Source of the DNA: Paratinospora sagittata
Taxonomy: Eukaryota; Streptophyta; Magnoliopsida; Ranunculales; Menispermaceae
NCBI GenBank assembly: GCA_035771175.1
Contig: CM069607.1
Location: 9,377,501-9,441,500, forward strand
DNA: 64,000 nt
Direction: 5' to 3'
Positions 12,529-24,797 of this stretch are shown here, one piece after another (position 1 is the stretch's first letter; the number at the start of each line of letters is the position of its first letter). The notes beneath the pieces are model-generated. The model did not search any database. It was not told where the DNA came from and saw only the letters and a program-made list of their open reading frames with translations. A program made the position numbers and the translations under genes.

Positions 12529-15481
12529 TGTGACGCCCCGAAAATTATTTCATCTAGCCCATAACCCAATTGCACTTTGCCCAAACTCTACGTGTTGCCT
12601 TGATATGGTTGGTGTTTGTTTGATGGTTATTTAATGTTTGTATAGTTGATGCTTGATAATGTATATAAATATGTGTATTATAAATTGTATATGGGTCATG
12701 TTAAATTAAAGTATAATGCATATGTTATTATTTATGCGTGGGTCCATTAAACCATGAATTGATATGGGTTAGGATTGATTGAATAAAAGGATAAATGAGA
12801 ATGAAAATTTGGTGTATTAAATGGATTAGACATTTAAAATACATGGAAGCATGAAATTAGTTAAAGTACATGTGGTTGGTATGGGTAGTATGAGACCAAC
12901 ACATGTGAAGGTTGGTGCATGAAAGTGGACAAGTGTCCCATGCCCTCAAGGAAGTGCTAGAATGAGTGGAGGGAATCAAGGAGGAAATCAAGGAGAGAAT
13001 CAAGGAGGGAATCAAGGAAGTGCTAGAAAGAGGTGAGTGGAGAGAAAGGAAAAAAATAAAAGAAAAGAAGAGAAAGGAAAGAAGAAGAGAAAGAAAGAGG
13101 GAGTTGCAGGAGAAAAATCTCTGCAACGTTTTCATCAAAGAGCTGGATCTTCGGGATATATAGTCAGATTAAGCTCAGATTTTGTCAGCAAGTTCGTAGC
13201 TTATGGTTCTGCATTCTGAACGGTGGAGATCTTGATTTGAGGTTTCTTCTAAGAGATCAAACCTCTCAAACCAAGCTAGTAGGAAAGTCTGGATTTCTCA
13301 CGCCGTTTTGGTCAAACTTATAAATCTCCTCAATATACCGTTGGATGGATATAAAATTTGGGTATATAGTTTAAAACCGATATTTCTGCATTCTGAACGG
13401 TGGAGATCTTGATTAGAGGTTTCTTCTAAGAGATCTAACCTCTCAAACTAAGCTGGTCGGAAAGTCTGGATTTCTCGCGCCGTTTCGTTCAAACTTATAG
13501 ATCTCCTCAATATACCGTTGGATGGATATCAAATTTGGGTATGTAATTTATAACTGATATTTCTAGATTTGGAACGGTGGATATGTTTATGAGTGAAGTA
13601 TGTTGTGTGTTATAGTCATCTGAGTTTGAGTATTGGAAGCAGGAAAGGAGAAATTGTCTGATTAGAGACTTGTTAGATACTTATCTTTTCGGTCCACCGT
13701 TGGATTGGTCTGATATTTGGACAGAAGGTTTGTTTCTTCACATACTTCAATCTGTACGGTTGATTTTATGATTACATATTTCTGTTCGTAAATTGATACA
13801 TCTGAACAGAATATTAAATGAAGAATTGGTAGGGTTGCTTGTATTAGACCCAAATTTAGAATATGAACTTAGACCTTTCCAAATAGCTTGCATGTCAACT
13901 ATGTTGACCTAGTTGCCATTGTTGATGAACCCATGATGCAAAATCAGTGATATACATGGCTGAACATGGTGACCTAGTGTAAATCGACAATATGGCCTAA
14001 GTATGGAAAATTTCATATTTTAGGGCTTTTGATGCTTTTGGCCTAGAATCATTGAATTGATGCAACTTATGTTTAATTAAGCATGATTAGGGTTGATTAT
14101 GCTATTGATTTGGTGGTTGTGACCATATCATGGGTTAGGCCTACTTGTGATCAAGTGACCCAATTTGGGCATGTTTATGCTTAAAGGAATTGAAAATCAA
14201 TAATTTTGATTAATAGAATGGTTTATGTATGAGAACTATGCATTAGAGGCCTAAGTCATGTGATTTGAGTTGAATGATGGGATTAGATGAGATTTAGGCC
14301 TATTGTCTATATGTGGGCTGATTTAGGGTTGATGTGTAATGTCTATGTGATTGAGCATAGAAATTGATGTATGGTAGGATATTGATGAATGTTTCAGGAT
14401 TTTGATTGGGTTGATTCGGTTTGGTGGTCGTGTGTGGTTAAATACTCTCGCGAGGCTTGGTTGTGAGTAGACTTCATTTATGATTATATCTTTTATGTCA
14501 TCATATCACTTATATATATTGTATGTTGAAAGCATGAATGTGTTCTAATGTTTTGAATGATGCATTGATTTGAGAAAACCTTATGACTTTGGTTGGGCCC
14601 ATCTATCTGGCTAATAGGGGGACTTAACCTTGTCATAGGAGGGTTTTAGGAAAGGAAATGATTGAGGTCAACGGTACGGTGAAATAAACGTGCACTAGTA
14701 ACCCCAAATAAACATGATTGGGGTCAACGGTACGGTGAAATAGACGTGCACTAGTAACCCAATGCATGTGGAATGTGGATCCAAATTGATAAGCTTTTAC
14801 TTGCATCGAACTTATTATAAATGCTTGATATCTATATGTTATGAGCTTTTAATCATGCTACACATTGACATGCATACATGATATTTATTGATGAGTATTG
14901 ATAGCATATTTGAATTCTATTCACTGGGCACCGTTGGCTCACCCTCATTTTCCTCTTTCAGGTCCTTCTGTCCCGAATAAGAGCAAATGAGTAGTCATAT
15001 CTTGAGGGCCTTGCCTGCGAGAGAATCCAAGGCCTCGATGTGAGTTGAGAGACATTTTGATTGAACTGTGTTTTAAATTATGAAGCATTATATTTTGGAT
15101 TATGTAATTGTAACACTTACCACATTGTAGTATGGGTGAGTTGGGACTTGTTAGATAGACCATGTGGGTATATGACAGTTTTTATTTGTACCCACAATTT
15201 TGGACTTTATGTGTATGTCAATTTTAATGGACTGTAGGGATTATGATTTTATTTATGGTTCATTTTTATAGATTATCTCTTGTCTTTGATGATTAATACG
15301 GTGGGTAGTTTTGTTTAGTACATTTTGATATTATGTCGTTGTTTGAGATAAAGCTTGTAGGGTCTCAGCCACCTCACGGGAGTTGAGGAGTGGTCGGAGA
15401 TGCCTACGCCGAGCGTCCCACCCCGGCATTCCGCACGCCATTCCCTGCGGGGTTGGTGGTCCAGGGTGCGGGGTCGCCACA
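12529..15481 (+). mobile_element. Solo LTR, 2.95 kb, with internal tandem duplication
   Basis: It starts TGTGACGCCCCG and ends GGGGTCGCCACA, with the perfect 5-bp duplication AGTTG (12524-12528 and 15482-15486). There is no gag or pol. Internally, a 177-bp unit beginning GCATTCTGAACGGTGG is present twice in tandem (13211-13387 and 13388 to about 13562). A 56-bp unit with the core GGTCAACGGTACGGTGAAAT is present twice at 14660-14770. The purine-rich block at 12960-13115 gives overlapping low-complexity ORFs on both strands that are not genes. Confidence 0.88.
13211..13562 (+). repeat. 177-bp tandem duplication inside the LTR
   Basis: There are two consecutive copies, each holding GAACGGTGGAGATCTTGATT, TCTAAGAGATC, GTCTGGATTTCTC and ACCGTTGGATGGATAT in the same order and spacing, with a handful of substitutions between them. 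Confidence 0.85.
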
Positions 15482-16302
15482 AGTTGTGCTTCATTTTTAA
15501 GTATAAATACATATATTTAATCCATTTTACACACAAGATAGGCGCACATGTGAATCTAGGAGTAATTTTTCAAAATTTAAAGATTGCTCACATTTCAAAA
15601 GCCCTAGAACAAAAATGGCTTGGTTAAAAGAAGATTTTCAAAGCTTTCATCCTATGCATCCAACAAGCATTTTCAAAATCATTCTATGAGCAATATTTAA
15701 CGGAAGGTAAATCCCATTGTAAGGTCTCTCAAACTATCTTTGACAAAAAAAAAGGTCTCTCAAACGATGTGCTTCGTTTTCATATCTTGTATTTGAGCAT
15801 ATTCAATTTCTTGAGCTTCATTGTATTTGTTCTAAGTTTTTAGAACAAACATTGTCATTCTCTTTTCTCTCCTTGATTTGTTTCTAGTTGAAACAAATTA
15901 AGTTAAATAAGTATACATCACTTGTGATAGGTTAGAATCAAATGTTATAGTTTCATCCTTTATCTTAAAAATGATTAAGTGGTTTATCTTTAGTCTGTTA
16001 AAAGGATAGATTTGTTTATGAACTTGTAAAAAGATATTGTAAAGGTTTGATTCACATCCTTAAGTGAACTTGAGATAGTGAAAACCTAGAGAAAGTTTCT
16101 CCTAAAGTGGATGTAAGAATCTTTTTTTCGGACCACGTAAAAATATTTGTGTATTATTTTATTTATTTTTGTACTTTTTGTTTATGCACATTGATTACTT
16201 GAACCATTAATTTGAATCATTTAAAGATTTCACAAAAAAAAAAAAAAAGAATTTGTTAAAACCGGCTAAAACATTCAATTCACCTCTACTTTGGGTGTCG
16301 GA

Positions 16303-17220
16303 CATACTCAAAGATCCAAGACCTAATATCTAAAAACACCCTATTATATATAAAAATGATAAAGTTATTTGCATTATGTACATCATGAAATAATATTGGA
16401 TGTACTTATTGCACGAGACTCTTGCCATTGCAAGTGTCTAGAGAATGAAAAATGAATGCAATATTACCTCCATTTTGAAAAGGCTATTTTTTTGTTGAAA
16501 CTTAGGTCATAACAGACCACTATCAAATATTGTACCAATGCATATGCTTGTCATGTACATCATCTCAAAGAAATTTTAAACATTGAAATCAAAATGTTAA
16601 CATTGTTAATTTTGATGTTAGTTTAGTTCAATTTAGTTCGATTTTCAATTTCCCCTGTCAAGTTATATATTTTTCAAACCAAACCTAAACTGAATTCATT
16701 TAAAACTACATAAAACCCAATCTAATTGTTTCACTTTGCCATTTCGACTAACCCTTTTCACATTATTATTTTATTGTTGATATATTGGTGTCCATTTTTT
16801 TTCTTTTCAAATAGTGATATTAAAAGATTATTTCTCAAAATTATTATTTTTTTATTTTTTATTTTTTTAGTTTCACCGTTGAATGACAGTAGTATCTTCA
16901 CCCGTTTTACGGCAAGACGAATTTACCTAGATTCAACCCGGATTCAACCCGGATTAGACTACAAAGATACACAAATTTTTCAGTAAATAGTAATTCTATA
17001 CAAGAGTAAAATTTTAAACTTACAACTGCACTTAAGAGAACGGATGTTAAGTCAGAATCAACCAAATTATAGTCGGAAAATTATTATTTATTTATTTGTT
17101 GGTTTTTTTTTTTTTTTGTCAACCTATTAATTATTATTTATTTGTTTGAAACAAAACAAACATGAAGAAGCTTTTGCCCTCGCTTCTCCCAACACAAAAG
17201 AGAAGAGAGAAAGAAAAGGG
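16303..17220 (+). promoter_or_regulatory. Upstream region of LFR
   Basis: About 0.9 kb of AT-rich DNA lies between the repeat block and the LFR start codon. A second in-frame ATG at 17146 would add 25 codons. ATG 17221 (MQKRE..) was preferred because this is the family's usual N-terminus as I remember it and the intervening DNA looks like purine-rich 5' UTR. No clear TATA position can be set. No other gene or element was recognised. Confidence 0.35.
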
Positions 17221-17440
17221 ATGCAGAAGAGGGAGATAGGGGGCAAATCAGGCGGAGCAGCGGGCGGCGCCACGACACCGGCGGCGAAAAGGGGTCGCCC
17301 TTTCGGCAGCGTCGCCAACAACTCCGCCGCTGCTTCCGCTGCAGCCGCTGCTGCCGCCGCCGATGCCACCGCTCCATCCACTCTCTTGGGCCCTTCCCTT
17401 CAACTTCACACCTCCTTCGCTGGTTAGTATTTTACTTGAA

Positions 17441-17502
<62 letters not shown>

Positions 17503-20500
17503 GTATGTATACATGCGGATTGCAGATTTATGGATTAGTTGTAAGAAATGATCAGTTTTCTTGTTCTTCTTTACTTCTAGGGTTTAGGACTCTCGTAGGG
17601 TTTAGGGTAAATTAGCCTCTTTTTATCTTGGTTTATAGCTCAAAAATAGAATGTTGACCACTGGTTAATTAGAACTTATATAAAAAAAAAGAAACTGTTT
17701 AGCTAGTTGGTGTAATTAATTAATAAATTCATGTTATTAATCTTAATTGCTGTTTCTTTCCAGATCAAAACAATAAAAGAATAGTTCTCGCTCTTCAAAG
17801 CGGACTCAAAAGTGAGTTGACATGGGCATTGAACACTCTTACACTCCTCTCCTTCAAAGAAAAGGATGACGTGCGCAGAGATGCGACACCTCTTGCGAAA
17901 ATACCTGGTTTGCTGGATGCCCTTCTTCAAGTTGTGGGTCTCATTACTGTTGTATTTTTTATTTGGCATTGTTTCCATTTCATTGTTTTTCGCATACTTC
18001 TATATATATGTTAACGAAACTGGCATTTTTCTTGGATGCACATTTTGAATCAATGTCATCTAAAAATTAAATTGTTATAGAACCATGCTCCAAATTGTTG
18101 TCCTGTAGAATCGTAGTTATTGTTTGCATGTTTCTACTTTGTAGGTTCATGTAGCACTCTTGGGAATCTTATTGCAATATCGATATTTGTTGCTAAAATA
18201 GGTTGATGATTGGCGTGACATAGCTCTCCCAAAAGAACTCCAAGGGGCACCTAGGGTCAGATTGTTGGGTGCAAATTCTGTTGTTTCTGGTTTTGGGAAT
18301 GAGTATGAAGCATTGGTGCTAAATGAGCCTGCTTCTCATCTTGGGTAATCCTCAAAGCTAATGTGATCCTTTCTGTTAGATCATGAAGTTTGAAAACCAC
18401 TATGTTCGTTGTATAATATTTTAATGTGGCTTATCGGTTCTATAACAGCTCAACATCTGATCCATCCAATACAGAGACCTTAGGTAGGAAGGGTACGACA
18501 AAGCATCATCCCTCAGAATGGTGGTTTGTTGAAGATGGCCTATTTAATTTGGACGAGGAAGGACGAGCAGAAAAACAACAATGTGCTGTGGCCGCTTCAA
18601 ATATTATTCGTAACTTCTCTTTCATGCCAGACAATGAGATGATTATGGCGCAACATCGGCATTGCCTAGAGACAGTGTTTCAATGCATAGAAGATCACAA
18701 CACTGGTGAGGAGAAGTCTCACCATACTAGAGTTTCCTTCTTCCCTTGCTTACTATTTTCCTTAGCCACCAAGAAATCACAAGAATTATTTTTCTTTTCA
18801 ATTGCTAAAGATATAAAAGAAGCTTTTGATTAGTCTAACTATTGCTGAAGAAATTGTGTTTTTTCAATTGGTTTTTCACATCATCAATGTACACAGTACG
18901 ATTCGATGTAAATTGTACGATTTTTATCGTAAATCGTACAATTTTAATAACTATGTATAAGATACGATTAATTTTTTTCGAAAAATCATAAAACAGAAAA
19001 GAATAGCATGACTCGATGAATTGAATCGTACAACTCGAGTCAAGTCGTGTGGCTCGATGCAGGTCAAAAAAAACTTGACCTACATCGAGTTTTTTAAGTT
19101 TTTGTTTTGTTTTGTTTTTTTCTCTTTAAACCTATCCTAACTTTTCCTAAATCCTATAAAAAGCAAAACAAAACAAAGAAAAGCTTTTAAAAAGCTATTC
19201 CTTGTTTTTTCCTCCCAAAACCCGAGAAAGTGGTCCCTTACTTGGATGATTGATTTTTCTCTTAATTCCCGATCAAATCAAGTTTCGTCTTTTGCGGAGT
19301 ATTTTTATAAAAAAAAGGAAGTGTTTTTATAAAAAAAAGATAAAAAATAAGTGATTTTCTATCTGCGCTCTTTTTTTTATTTTGGTTGTTTCTATTTGTA
19401 GCTTGGAGAGCATATTTGGGTATATTTTTGTGTTTTGGAAGTAAAAATGGGTAGAAAGGAGATCCAACGTGACAACATTGTAGTTGTGTGCATCCAAACA
19501 ACAAGAATGTCATGAAATGTAACTATTGGGGTGGTAACTTCAATGGAGGTATTTTTAGGATGAGATATTATTCGGCAAAAACTCATATGAATGTTAAGAA
19601 TTGCATAAATATGCCAGATGAAGTAAGTGATTTTTAAAATAAATTGTTGTGAGGAAAAGAAAAAGAAAAAGGAAGAAAGAGAAATTGTAATGTTTGACAC
19701 AAGACCTGATAGAAGACAAGATTGTTGGTGAAGACGTTGGAGTTGAAGGGATAGGTAGTGGGGCAACTCAAAAAAGGAAAGAGATTTTTGATTTGTTAAC
19801 AAAAGGGAAAGCAAAACAAAGTACAATAAATGAATATTGGAAGAAAGAAGAAAGGGAAAAAGTGTGCCAAAAAAATTGTTTATTTATTTAATTTTTTTCT
19901 TTTGGTAATGGCATAGCTTGCAATGTTGTAAAAAGCCCTTCTTTTACAGACATAGTTCAATCTATTGCTACATATGGGCATAGACTAAAGCTCCCGAGGT
20001 ATCATGGGATTACAAACCCCTAACTTAAAAATGAGGTGAAGTATGTGGAGAGTTTGCTTTCAGAATATAAAGATGAATGGAGTAGGATGAGATTCACAAT
20101 TATGTCAGATGATTACACAGATGGTAGGAATAGAACCTTCATTAATTTCTTAGTAAATAGCCCTAAGGGGACTGTATTTCTTAGATCTGTTGATGTTTTG
20201 ATATTGTAAACAATGTTGTAAACTTGTTTCATCTACTTGATGATGTTGTTGAAGAGATAGGAGAAGAAAATGTGGTTCAAGTTATTAATGATGGAGCATC
20301 AACATATGTCAATGCTGGAAAGAAGTTGATGGAAAAAAGGAAACACTTGTTTTGGTCTCTTTGTGTAGCCCGCTGCTTAGACTTGATGCTTGAGGATATT
20401 GAAGTTTGGAACTTTTGAATTTTGATAGTAAATTTTGAGTCTCAAACCTTATTTTGTATCTTCGATGATTTGGTATTTAATGAATATTGACCAAGAACTT

Positions 20501-23500
20501 GTTTTGGAAATTTTAGAATTAATTCTAAATCGTTAAACATGCATATATGAGTACTAGAATTGTTTATATATATTATTTGAAAAATTGGAAAAAATCTTAC
20601 AATTTACGATTCAATTTGAATCCTATCCTTAATGATTCTACTATTTGATTTTGATTTAACAACTATTCTAATGATTGGGATGCCAAGCCAGCTCCAAGAT
20701 CTTCATACAAACACCCTTGAAAATTCATATCCTTCATTTACACAATCTTCCTGAAGCAACTTAGGTTTAAACTAGGTTTTGATGGCAATATCAAATTCTA
20801 GGATAAGACTTGTTGTGATGCCAATTCACTTAAATGTTCATTCCCTTCACTCTACTCACAATTTCCATTGTATTACACAACAATCCTACTTTAGCTTTCC
20901 TTCATCCCAACCCTCATAATCTTGGGTTCTTCTTACCTTTGAAATCCCGTTCCTATAGAAACTTAAGGAGTTCAAAGTCTAAGGATTTAAGTCATCTTTT
21001 ATCTAGACCGGAACGGGTTAGAATCAGTGAGGGTTCCCCTAGATAGTAGAATGAATGCTGAAACCATTTGGCACCTTTTCTTGCAAATCTTTTTTTTTCC
21101 ATGAACTTTTAGAAATGCTCATTTTCATTTATCTGGAGGATCCAAGTGCCTTCTAAAATTAGGGTATTTTGATGGATTTTGGCTTTGAGTAGATTTAATA
21201 GTTGCCATGTGCTGTACATAACAACTCTGTGCTTGTCCAAAATGGTGTGTATAGTGCAGGGGGTAGAGATTTGATTGATCATGTGTTTCTGTGGTGCCCA
21301 TTCACAAGGGCCCTATGGTTGTCAAGATTTGTGTTAGTGGGTTTGGGGGTTGATCCTAGGTCTTTTGAACAATCCTTCTCCTTAAATATCATTTATGTTA
21401 CCTAGACTCTTTACTAAAGCTCAACGTACCTATGTTGACACTTCATAACACCAACATGGGTACGGGATGTGTTCGACACTTTAAATTTTGGAATACTACT
21501 ATGTGAATTCTCTGAAGGAAAGAAGAGAAAACATAAAAGTAGAAAATGACTAATAGGTGATAATGCACTCAAGTGAGGAAAAAAGGGCAATAGACAATTG
21601 AAAAGAAGTAAAAATATAGGCTTAGTAATGCATATATGATATAACCCTTTTCAAGTACCCATATCCAAATTTTTGGACACTTTTTAACCAAGTCCTGTAT
21701 CCCATAATTTGAAAATTAACATGTTGGACATTTAGATATGTACTCGCGTTTCGACACCTATACTTGAGTTTAGGTAACATAGGATATTATTCAAGTAGGA
21801 CCTCCTCAAAGGGGGAAGGTGTAGAACATTGCAGTCCTTGCTGTTCCTTGGATGGTGTGGCTAGAAATAAAGAAAAAATAGCATTTTTTAAGATATATTG
21901 TTTAACAAGCAACAACTTGGGAATCAATCGAATGCAAGCTTCTCTTTTGATATTGTTGGGTAGAGTGGTGGTGGGGCTTAGACTTCAAATTTGATTAGGG
22001 GTTGCGGATCACTTGTATAATCATCTCCATATGGTTGGGCTTTGAGGGCTCCATGTCATCAGCCTAATCCTCATATTGTAACCTTTTCTTTTAATATTAT
22101 AATATTTTCTTTCCTGCAAAAAAAAGTATGTAACACATAAAAGCATGACATACCATGTCTTTTTGAAAGAAAGGAGAAGGTGATATTGTATAGAATAAGA
22201 TAATATTTGGACAGAGCTTGTCCTCAGAATGCGAGTTAACCATTTCTAAATCAGTTAATAGAGAAAGAAAGTTGATGGTTTCAGAGCTCTGGAGGTTAAA
22301 CTTGAAATGTTTCTAAGGTTGTAGACTCCTAAAATTTTGTCCTATGACTTTAATTGTTGGTTTTTTTTCTCAAGAAATTTGGCCTCCTTTAGAGATGGTT
22401 GAAAAAAAAAAGAAGCTTACTCTTCATCAAATTTTCATGCTTTTTTATTAAAACATGCCTAGCAGAGATTCTTCTTCTTATTTTTTTACTCTTTTCTATG
22501 TTTTGTATTAGCATTGCAATAATTATAATTAATTAGAACTTCATCATAAAATGTAACTTAATAAAGGTCTAATACATTTTACTGATGGAGCATCGAGTGA
22601 AGAGCTGATAACCACTTGTCTGCCTCTTCTCATGTAGCTTTTTTTTTTTTTTTTCTCTCTCTCTCATTTTCTCTTTCTTACTATTTCTATTTTTTTTTAT
22701 GATGTGGAGTCTAGAAAACTTATTATGTATTATCATGGTATTATTATGCTTTTATTTTTCAGAGGATGTTCTGTGATAAATTTGATAGTTTTTTTGGGTG
22801 ATTAAAAAATAGAAGTTGGAATATGAAGTATGACCATGATTGACTCTTGGCTTGTTTTTATGAGTTCGGAAATCATGAGGGAATCAATAGAGCTTCCAAT
22901 AGCTTGGATGACCAGAAAAAGCAGATTGTGAACTGAGGAAAGTGACACAGAGGATCCCCATAGATCACATAAGTTGGATCTTGTTATTGGGAACAAGAAT
23001 AGAGAGTTAGGCTGGCATTCTTGTTCTTATTAATGTATTTATTTTGTTTTTCGAAATACACCTTCCAGCTCTAAATTTTTGGTTTGCTTGTGTTGTTTCT
23101 TTACTTATTAATTTGCCTCTATAAACAATGATTTTTAGAGAACAAATTTTTAGAAACAGTGTCATTTTACATATTATTTCACTTGCTTTTACACTTCTGG
23201 CACAAATTCCTATGCAATCTTCATAAATATTCAAATATGCTAAAGTTAACAAAGGCCTTTCTAACCTCATGAGAATTAGAATGAGAATGCAAATACATTT
23301 ATTATATTTGAAAAAGAATTATGAAGGTGAGCCTTGGTGCAATGATAAGAGTTGCTACAATGTGACCATGTGATCATGGGTTTGAGTTGTGGAAACAACC
23401 TCTTGCAATGCAAGGTAAGGTTGTGTAGTGGTTCGACCCCTCCCCGGGACTCTGCGCATAGGCAGGAGCTTTGTGCGCTGGGCTACCCTTTTTTTAATAT

Positions 23501-24797
23501 TTGAAAAAGAATTATCGGCTTGCTAGAGTTGTATATCCTTGTGAAAAACTGGTCAAGTTTCTTGCTGAAGCACATCAGTCATCAGTGGCGTTAGATTTGT
23601 AGCTTGAGAGTATGATTTGATTTCTTAATGGATAAAACTGGATGCTTCACTTAACAAGTCCTTTCTTGAAAATTGAAATTTTCATTGTTCCATGTCTCCA
23701 CAAGGATTTCTTGTTTACAGATTAATTAGAGTGGGGTTAGGGACAATGATTTTGGTCAAGGACTTCTTGTTCAAAGGTTTACTTAGAATGAAGTTAGGGA
23801 CTATGATTTTGGTCTAACATGCATCTAATAGACTGGCTATGTTGTCAGAGGACGAGGAGCTTGTAACTCATGCTCTTGAGACAATTGTTAACTTAGCACC
23901 ATTACTGGATCTCCGGATCTTCAGCTCATCCAAGCCATCCTACATCAATATATGGTAAATAAGTTTGGTTCTGTGTGCTGTTGAACATAGTTATCTGACC
24001 TCTATATTCAAATACCCCATTGTTTTTTTCTTCTTAAACCTAATCAGCGAGAAACGAGCTGTCCAAGCCATCATGGGGATTCTGGGATCTTCTGTTAAGG
24101 CCTGGCATTGTGCAGCTGCTGAATTGCTTGGCCGCTTGATAATAAATCCAGATAATGAACCATTCCTTCTTCCATTTGCTCCGCAGGTCTGTTATTTTCT
24201 AAATCAATCATTTGTAATTTTGTACAAAGATGAGGAGTTTCTTTCCTTCCTTTGTTTTTCACATTCTCTTATTAGTAGCTTAATGAATGTATGATTGGTA
24301 CTGCAGATATACAAGCGCTTGGTTGATCTTCTGAGCTTACCAGCAGTAGATGCGCAGGCAGCAGCTGTTGGGGCACTTTATAACCTTTCAGAAGTCAATA
24401 TGGACTGCAGACTGAAGCTTGCCAGTGAACGATGGTGAAGTTTTCTATTTAATCTCATTATCTGAGTACTCACCCAAAATTATTCTTTAGAAAGCATTGC
24501 CCGTTGCTGATAGTGTTAGCAAATTTTATATAATTCAGGGCGGTTGATCGGCTTTTAAAAGTCATTAGGACACCTCATCCTGTACCTGAAGTGTGTAGGA
24601 AAGCAGCAATGATACTGGAGAGCCTTGTTGCTGAGCCACAGAATAAGGCTATGCTCCTAGCTTATGAAAATACTTTTGCAGAGATTCTCTTCTCAGACTG
24701 TAGATATTCGGATACCTTTGCCAGGATATTATATGAGTTAACATCTAAACCTAACAACAAAGTGGCACCACCACATGGTATTTGGGGTAACTGCTGA
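17221..24797 (+). CDS. LFR: LEAF AND FLOWER RELATED (LFR), armadillo-repeat SWI/SNF subunit
   Basis: Eight exons: 17221-17422, 17764-17933, 18202-18344, 18449-18705, 23849-23954, 24048-24186, 24307-24434, 24539-24797. All introns are GT-AG. The sum is 1404 nt, or 467 codons plus TGA, close to the roughly 460 residues of Arabidopsis LFR. The N-terminus (MQKREIGGKSGGAAGG) leads to an AT-hook-like KRGRP (residues 23-27) and a poly-Ala run (about 37-47). The rest is ARM-type helical repeat, with landmarks LDALLQVVDDWRDIALPKEL, HHPSEWWFVEDGLFNLDEEG, NIIRNFSFMPDNE, DEELVTHALETIVNLAP and AQAAAVGALYNLSEVNMDC. LFR is known as a nuclear subunit of plant SWI/SNF remodellers needed for leaf and flower development. 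Oddity: intron 4 is 5143 bp and full of transposon relics. The family call is strong; expression is untested. Confidence 0.92.
17445..17502. repeat. (AC)n(AT)n microsatellite in LFR intron 1
   Basis: About 23 AC units are followed by about 6 AT units, starting 22 bp after the exon 1 donor. It probably varies in length between individuals. Confidence 0.95.
18890..20660 (+). mobile_element. hAT transposon relic in LFR intron 4
   Basis: Conceptual + strand fragments show a BED zinc finger remnant (CNYWGGNFNGGIFRM near 19515-19565; the second Cys of the pair is lost). Next comes KGKAKQSTINEYWKKE (about 19805). Then comes a hAT/DUF659-type segment (PRYHGITNP.. near 19990, SRMRFTIMSDDYTDGRNRTF near 20080, and VVQVINDGASTYVNAGKKLM to LCVARCLDLMLEDIE at 20270-20400). 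Stops and frameshifts interrupt it. AATCGTA-type flanks (18895-18970 and about 20595-20645) resemble the ends of this element class. The dimerisation domain is missing. The ends are approximate and no 8-bp duplication was located. Confidence 0.7.
20930..22125 (+). mobile_element. 5'-truncated LINE tail in LFR intron 4, split by a MITE
   Basis: The + strand fragments read like the C-terminal zinc-binding region of L1-type plant LINEs (RDLIDHVFLWCPFTRALW, 21265-21320). After the MITE comes an arginine/tryptophan-rich continuation, and the element ends in an A-rich tail near 22120 (CTGCAAAAAAAAG). No intact RT or endonuclease is present. The left end is uncertain. Confidence 0.6.
21395..21780. 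mobile_element. MITE with ATGTTACCTA..TAGGTAACAT ends, copy 1
   Basis: A 386-bp non-coding element. Its terminal repeats ATGTTACCTAGACTC and GAGTTTAGGTAACAT are inverted copies with one mismatch. It interrupts the LINE tail. A second copy of nearly the same length is at 25363-25749, sharing GTGTTCGACACTTTA and TTTTGGACACTTTTTA. A similar non-autonomous family is widespread in dicots. Confidence 0.82.
23323..23496 (+). mobile_element. Au-type SINE in LFR intron 4
   Basis: The tRNA-like head has an A box (GCCTTGGTGCAATGATAAG) and a B box (GGGTTTGAGTTG). It is followed by the conserved Au SINE body (GGAAACAACCTCTTGCAATG, CTCCCCGGGACTCTGCGCAT, GGGCTACCC) and a terminal T run. It is flanked by a perfect 19-bp target duplication (23304-23322 and 23497-23515, ATATTTGAAAAAGAATTAT). 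It sits about 350 bp before LFR exon 5. A complete, fairly recent copy. Confidence 0.95.

Larger units (their letters stand above)
790..16302. repeat. Old interspersed repeat with inverted termini, split by LTR insertions
   Basis: The left end (about 790-834) and the right end (about 16258-16302) are imperfect inverted copies of each other; both contain a TGAATTGA..TGTTTT core next to a G-rich block. Only about 1.7 kb (790-1751 and 15482-16302) belongs to this repeat, plus the short spacer 12380-12523. The rest is later insertions. No coding capacity was seen. The class is uncertain: a non-autonomous DNA element or an LTR-element relic are both possible. Confidence 0.4.

Noticed and set aside
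12857..13219. Ser/Leu/Phe-rich (-) and Lys/Arg/Glu-rich (+) ORFs
   Set aside because: Opposite strands of one purine-rich tract inside a solo LTR; no independent support.
17127..17514. Antisense and alternate-frame ORFs over LFR exon 1 (poly-Ala, poly-Arg/Trp, Cys-Val repeats)
   Set aside because: They are shadows of the GC-rich Ala-coding exon and the AC microsatellite; the sense frame joins seamlessly to seven further exons.
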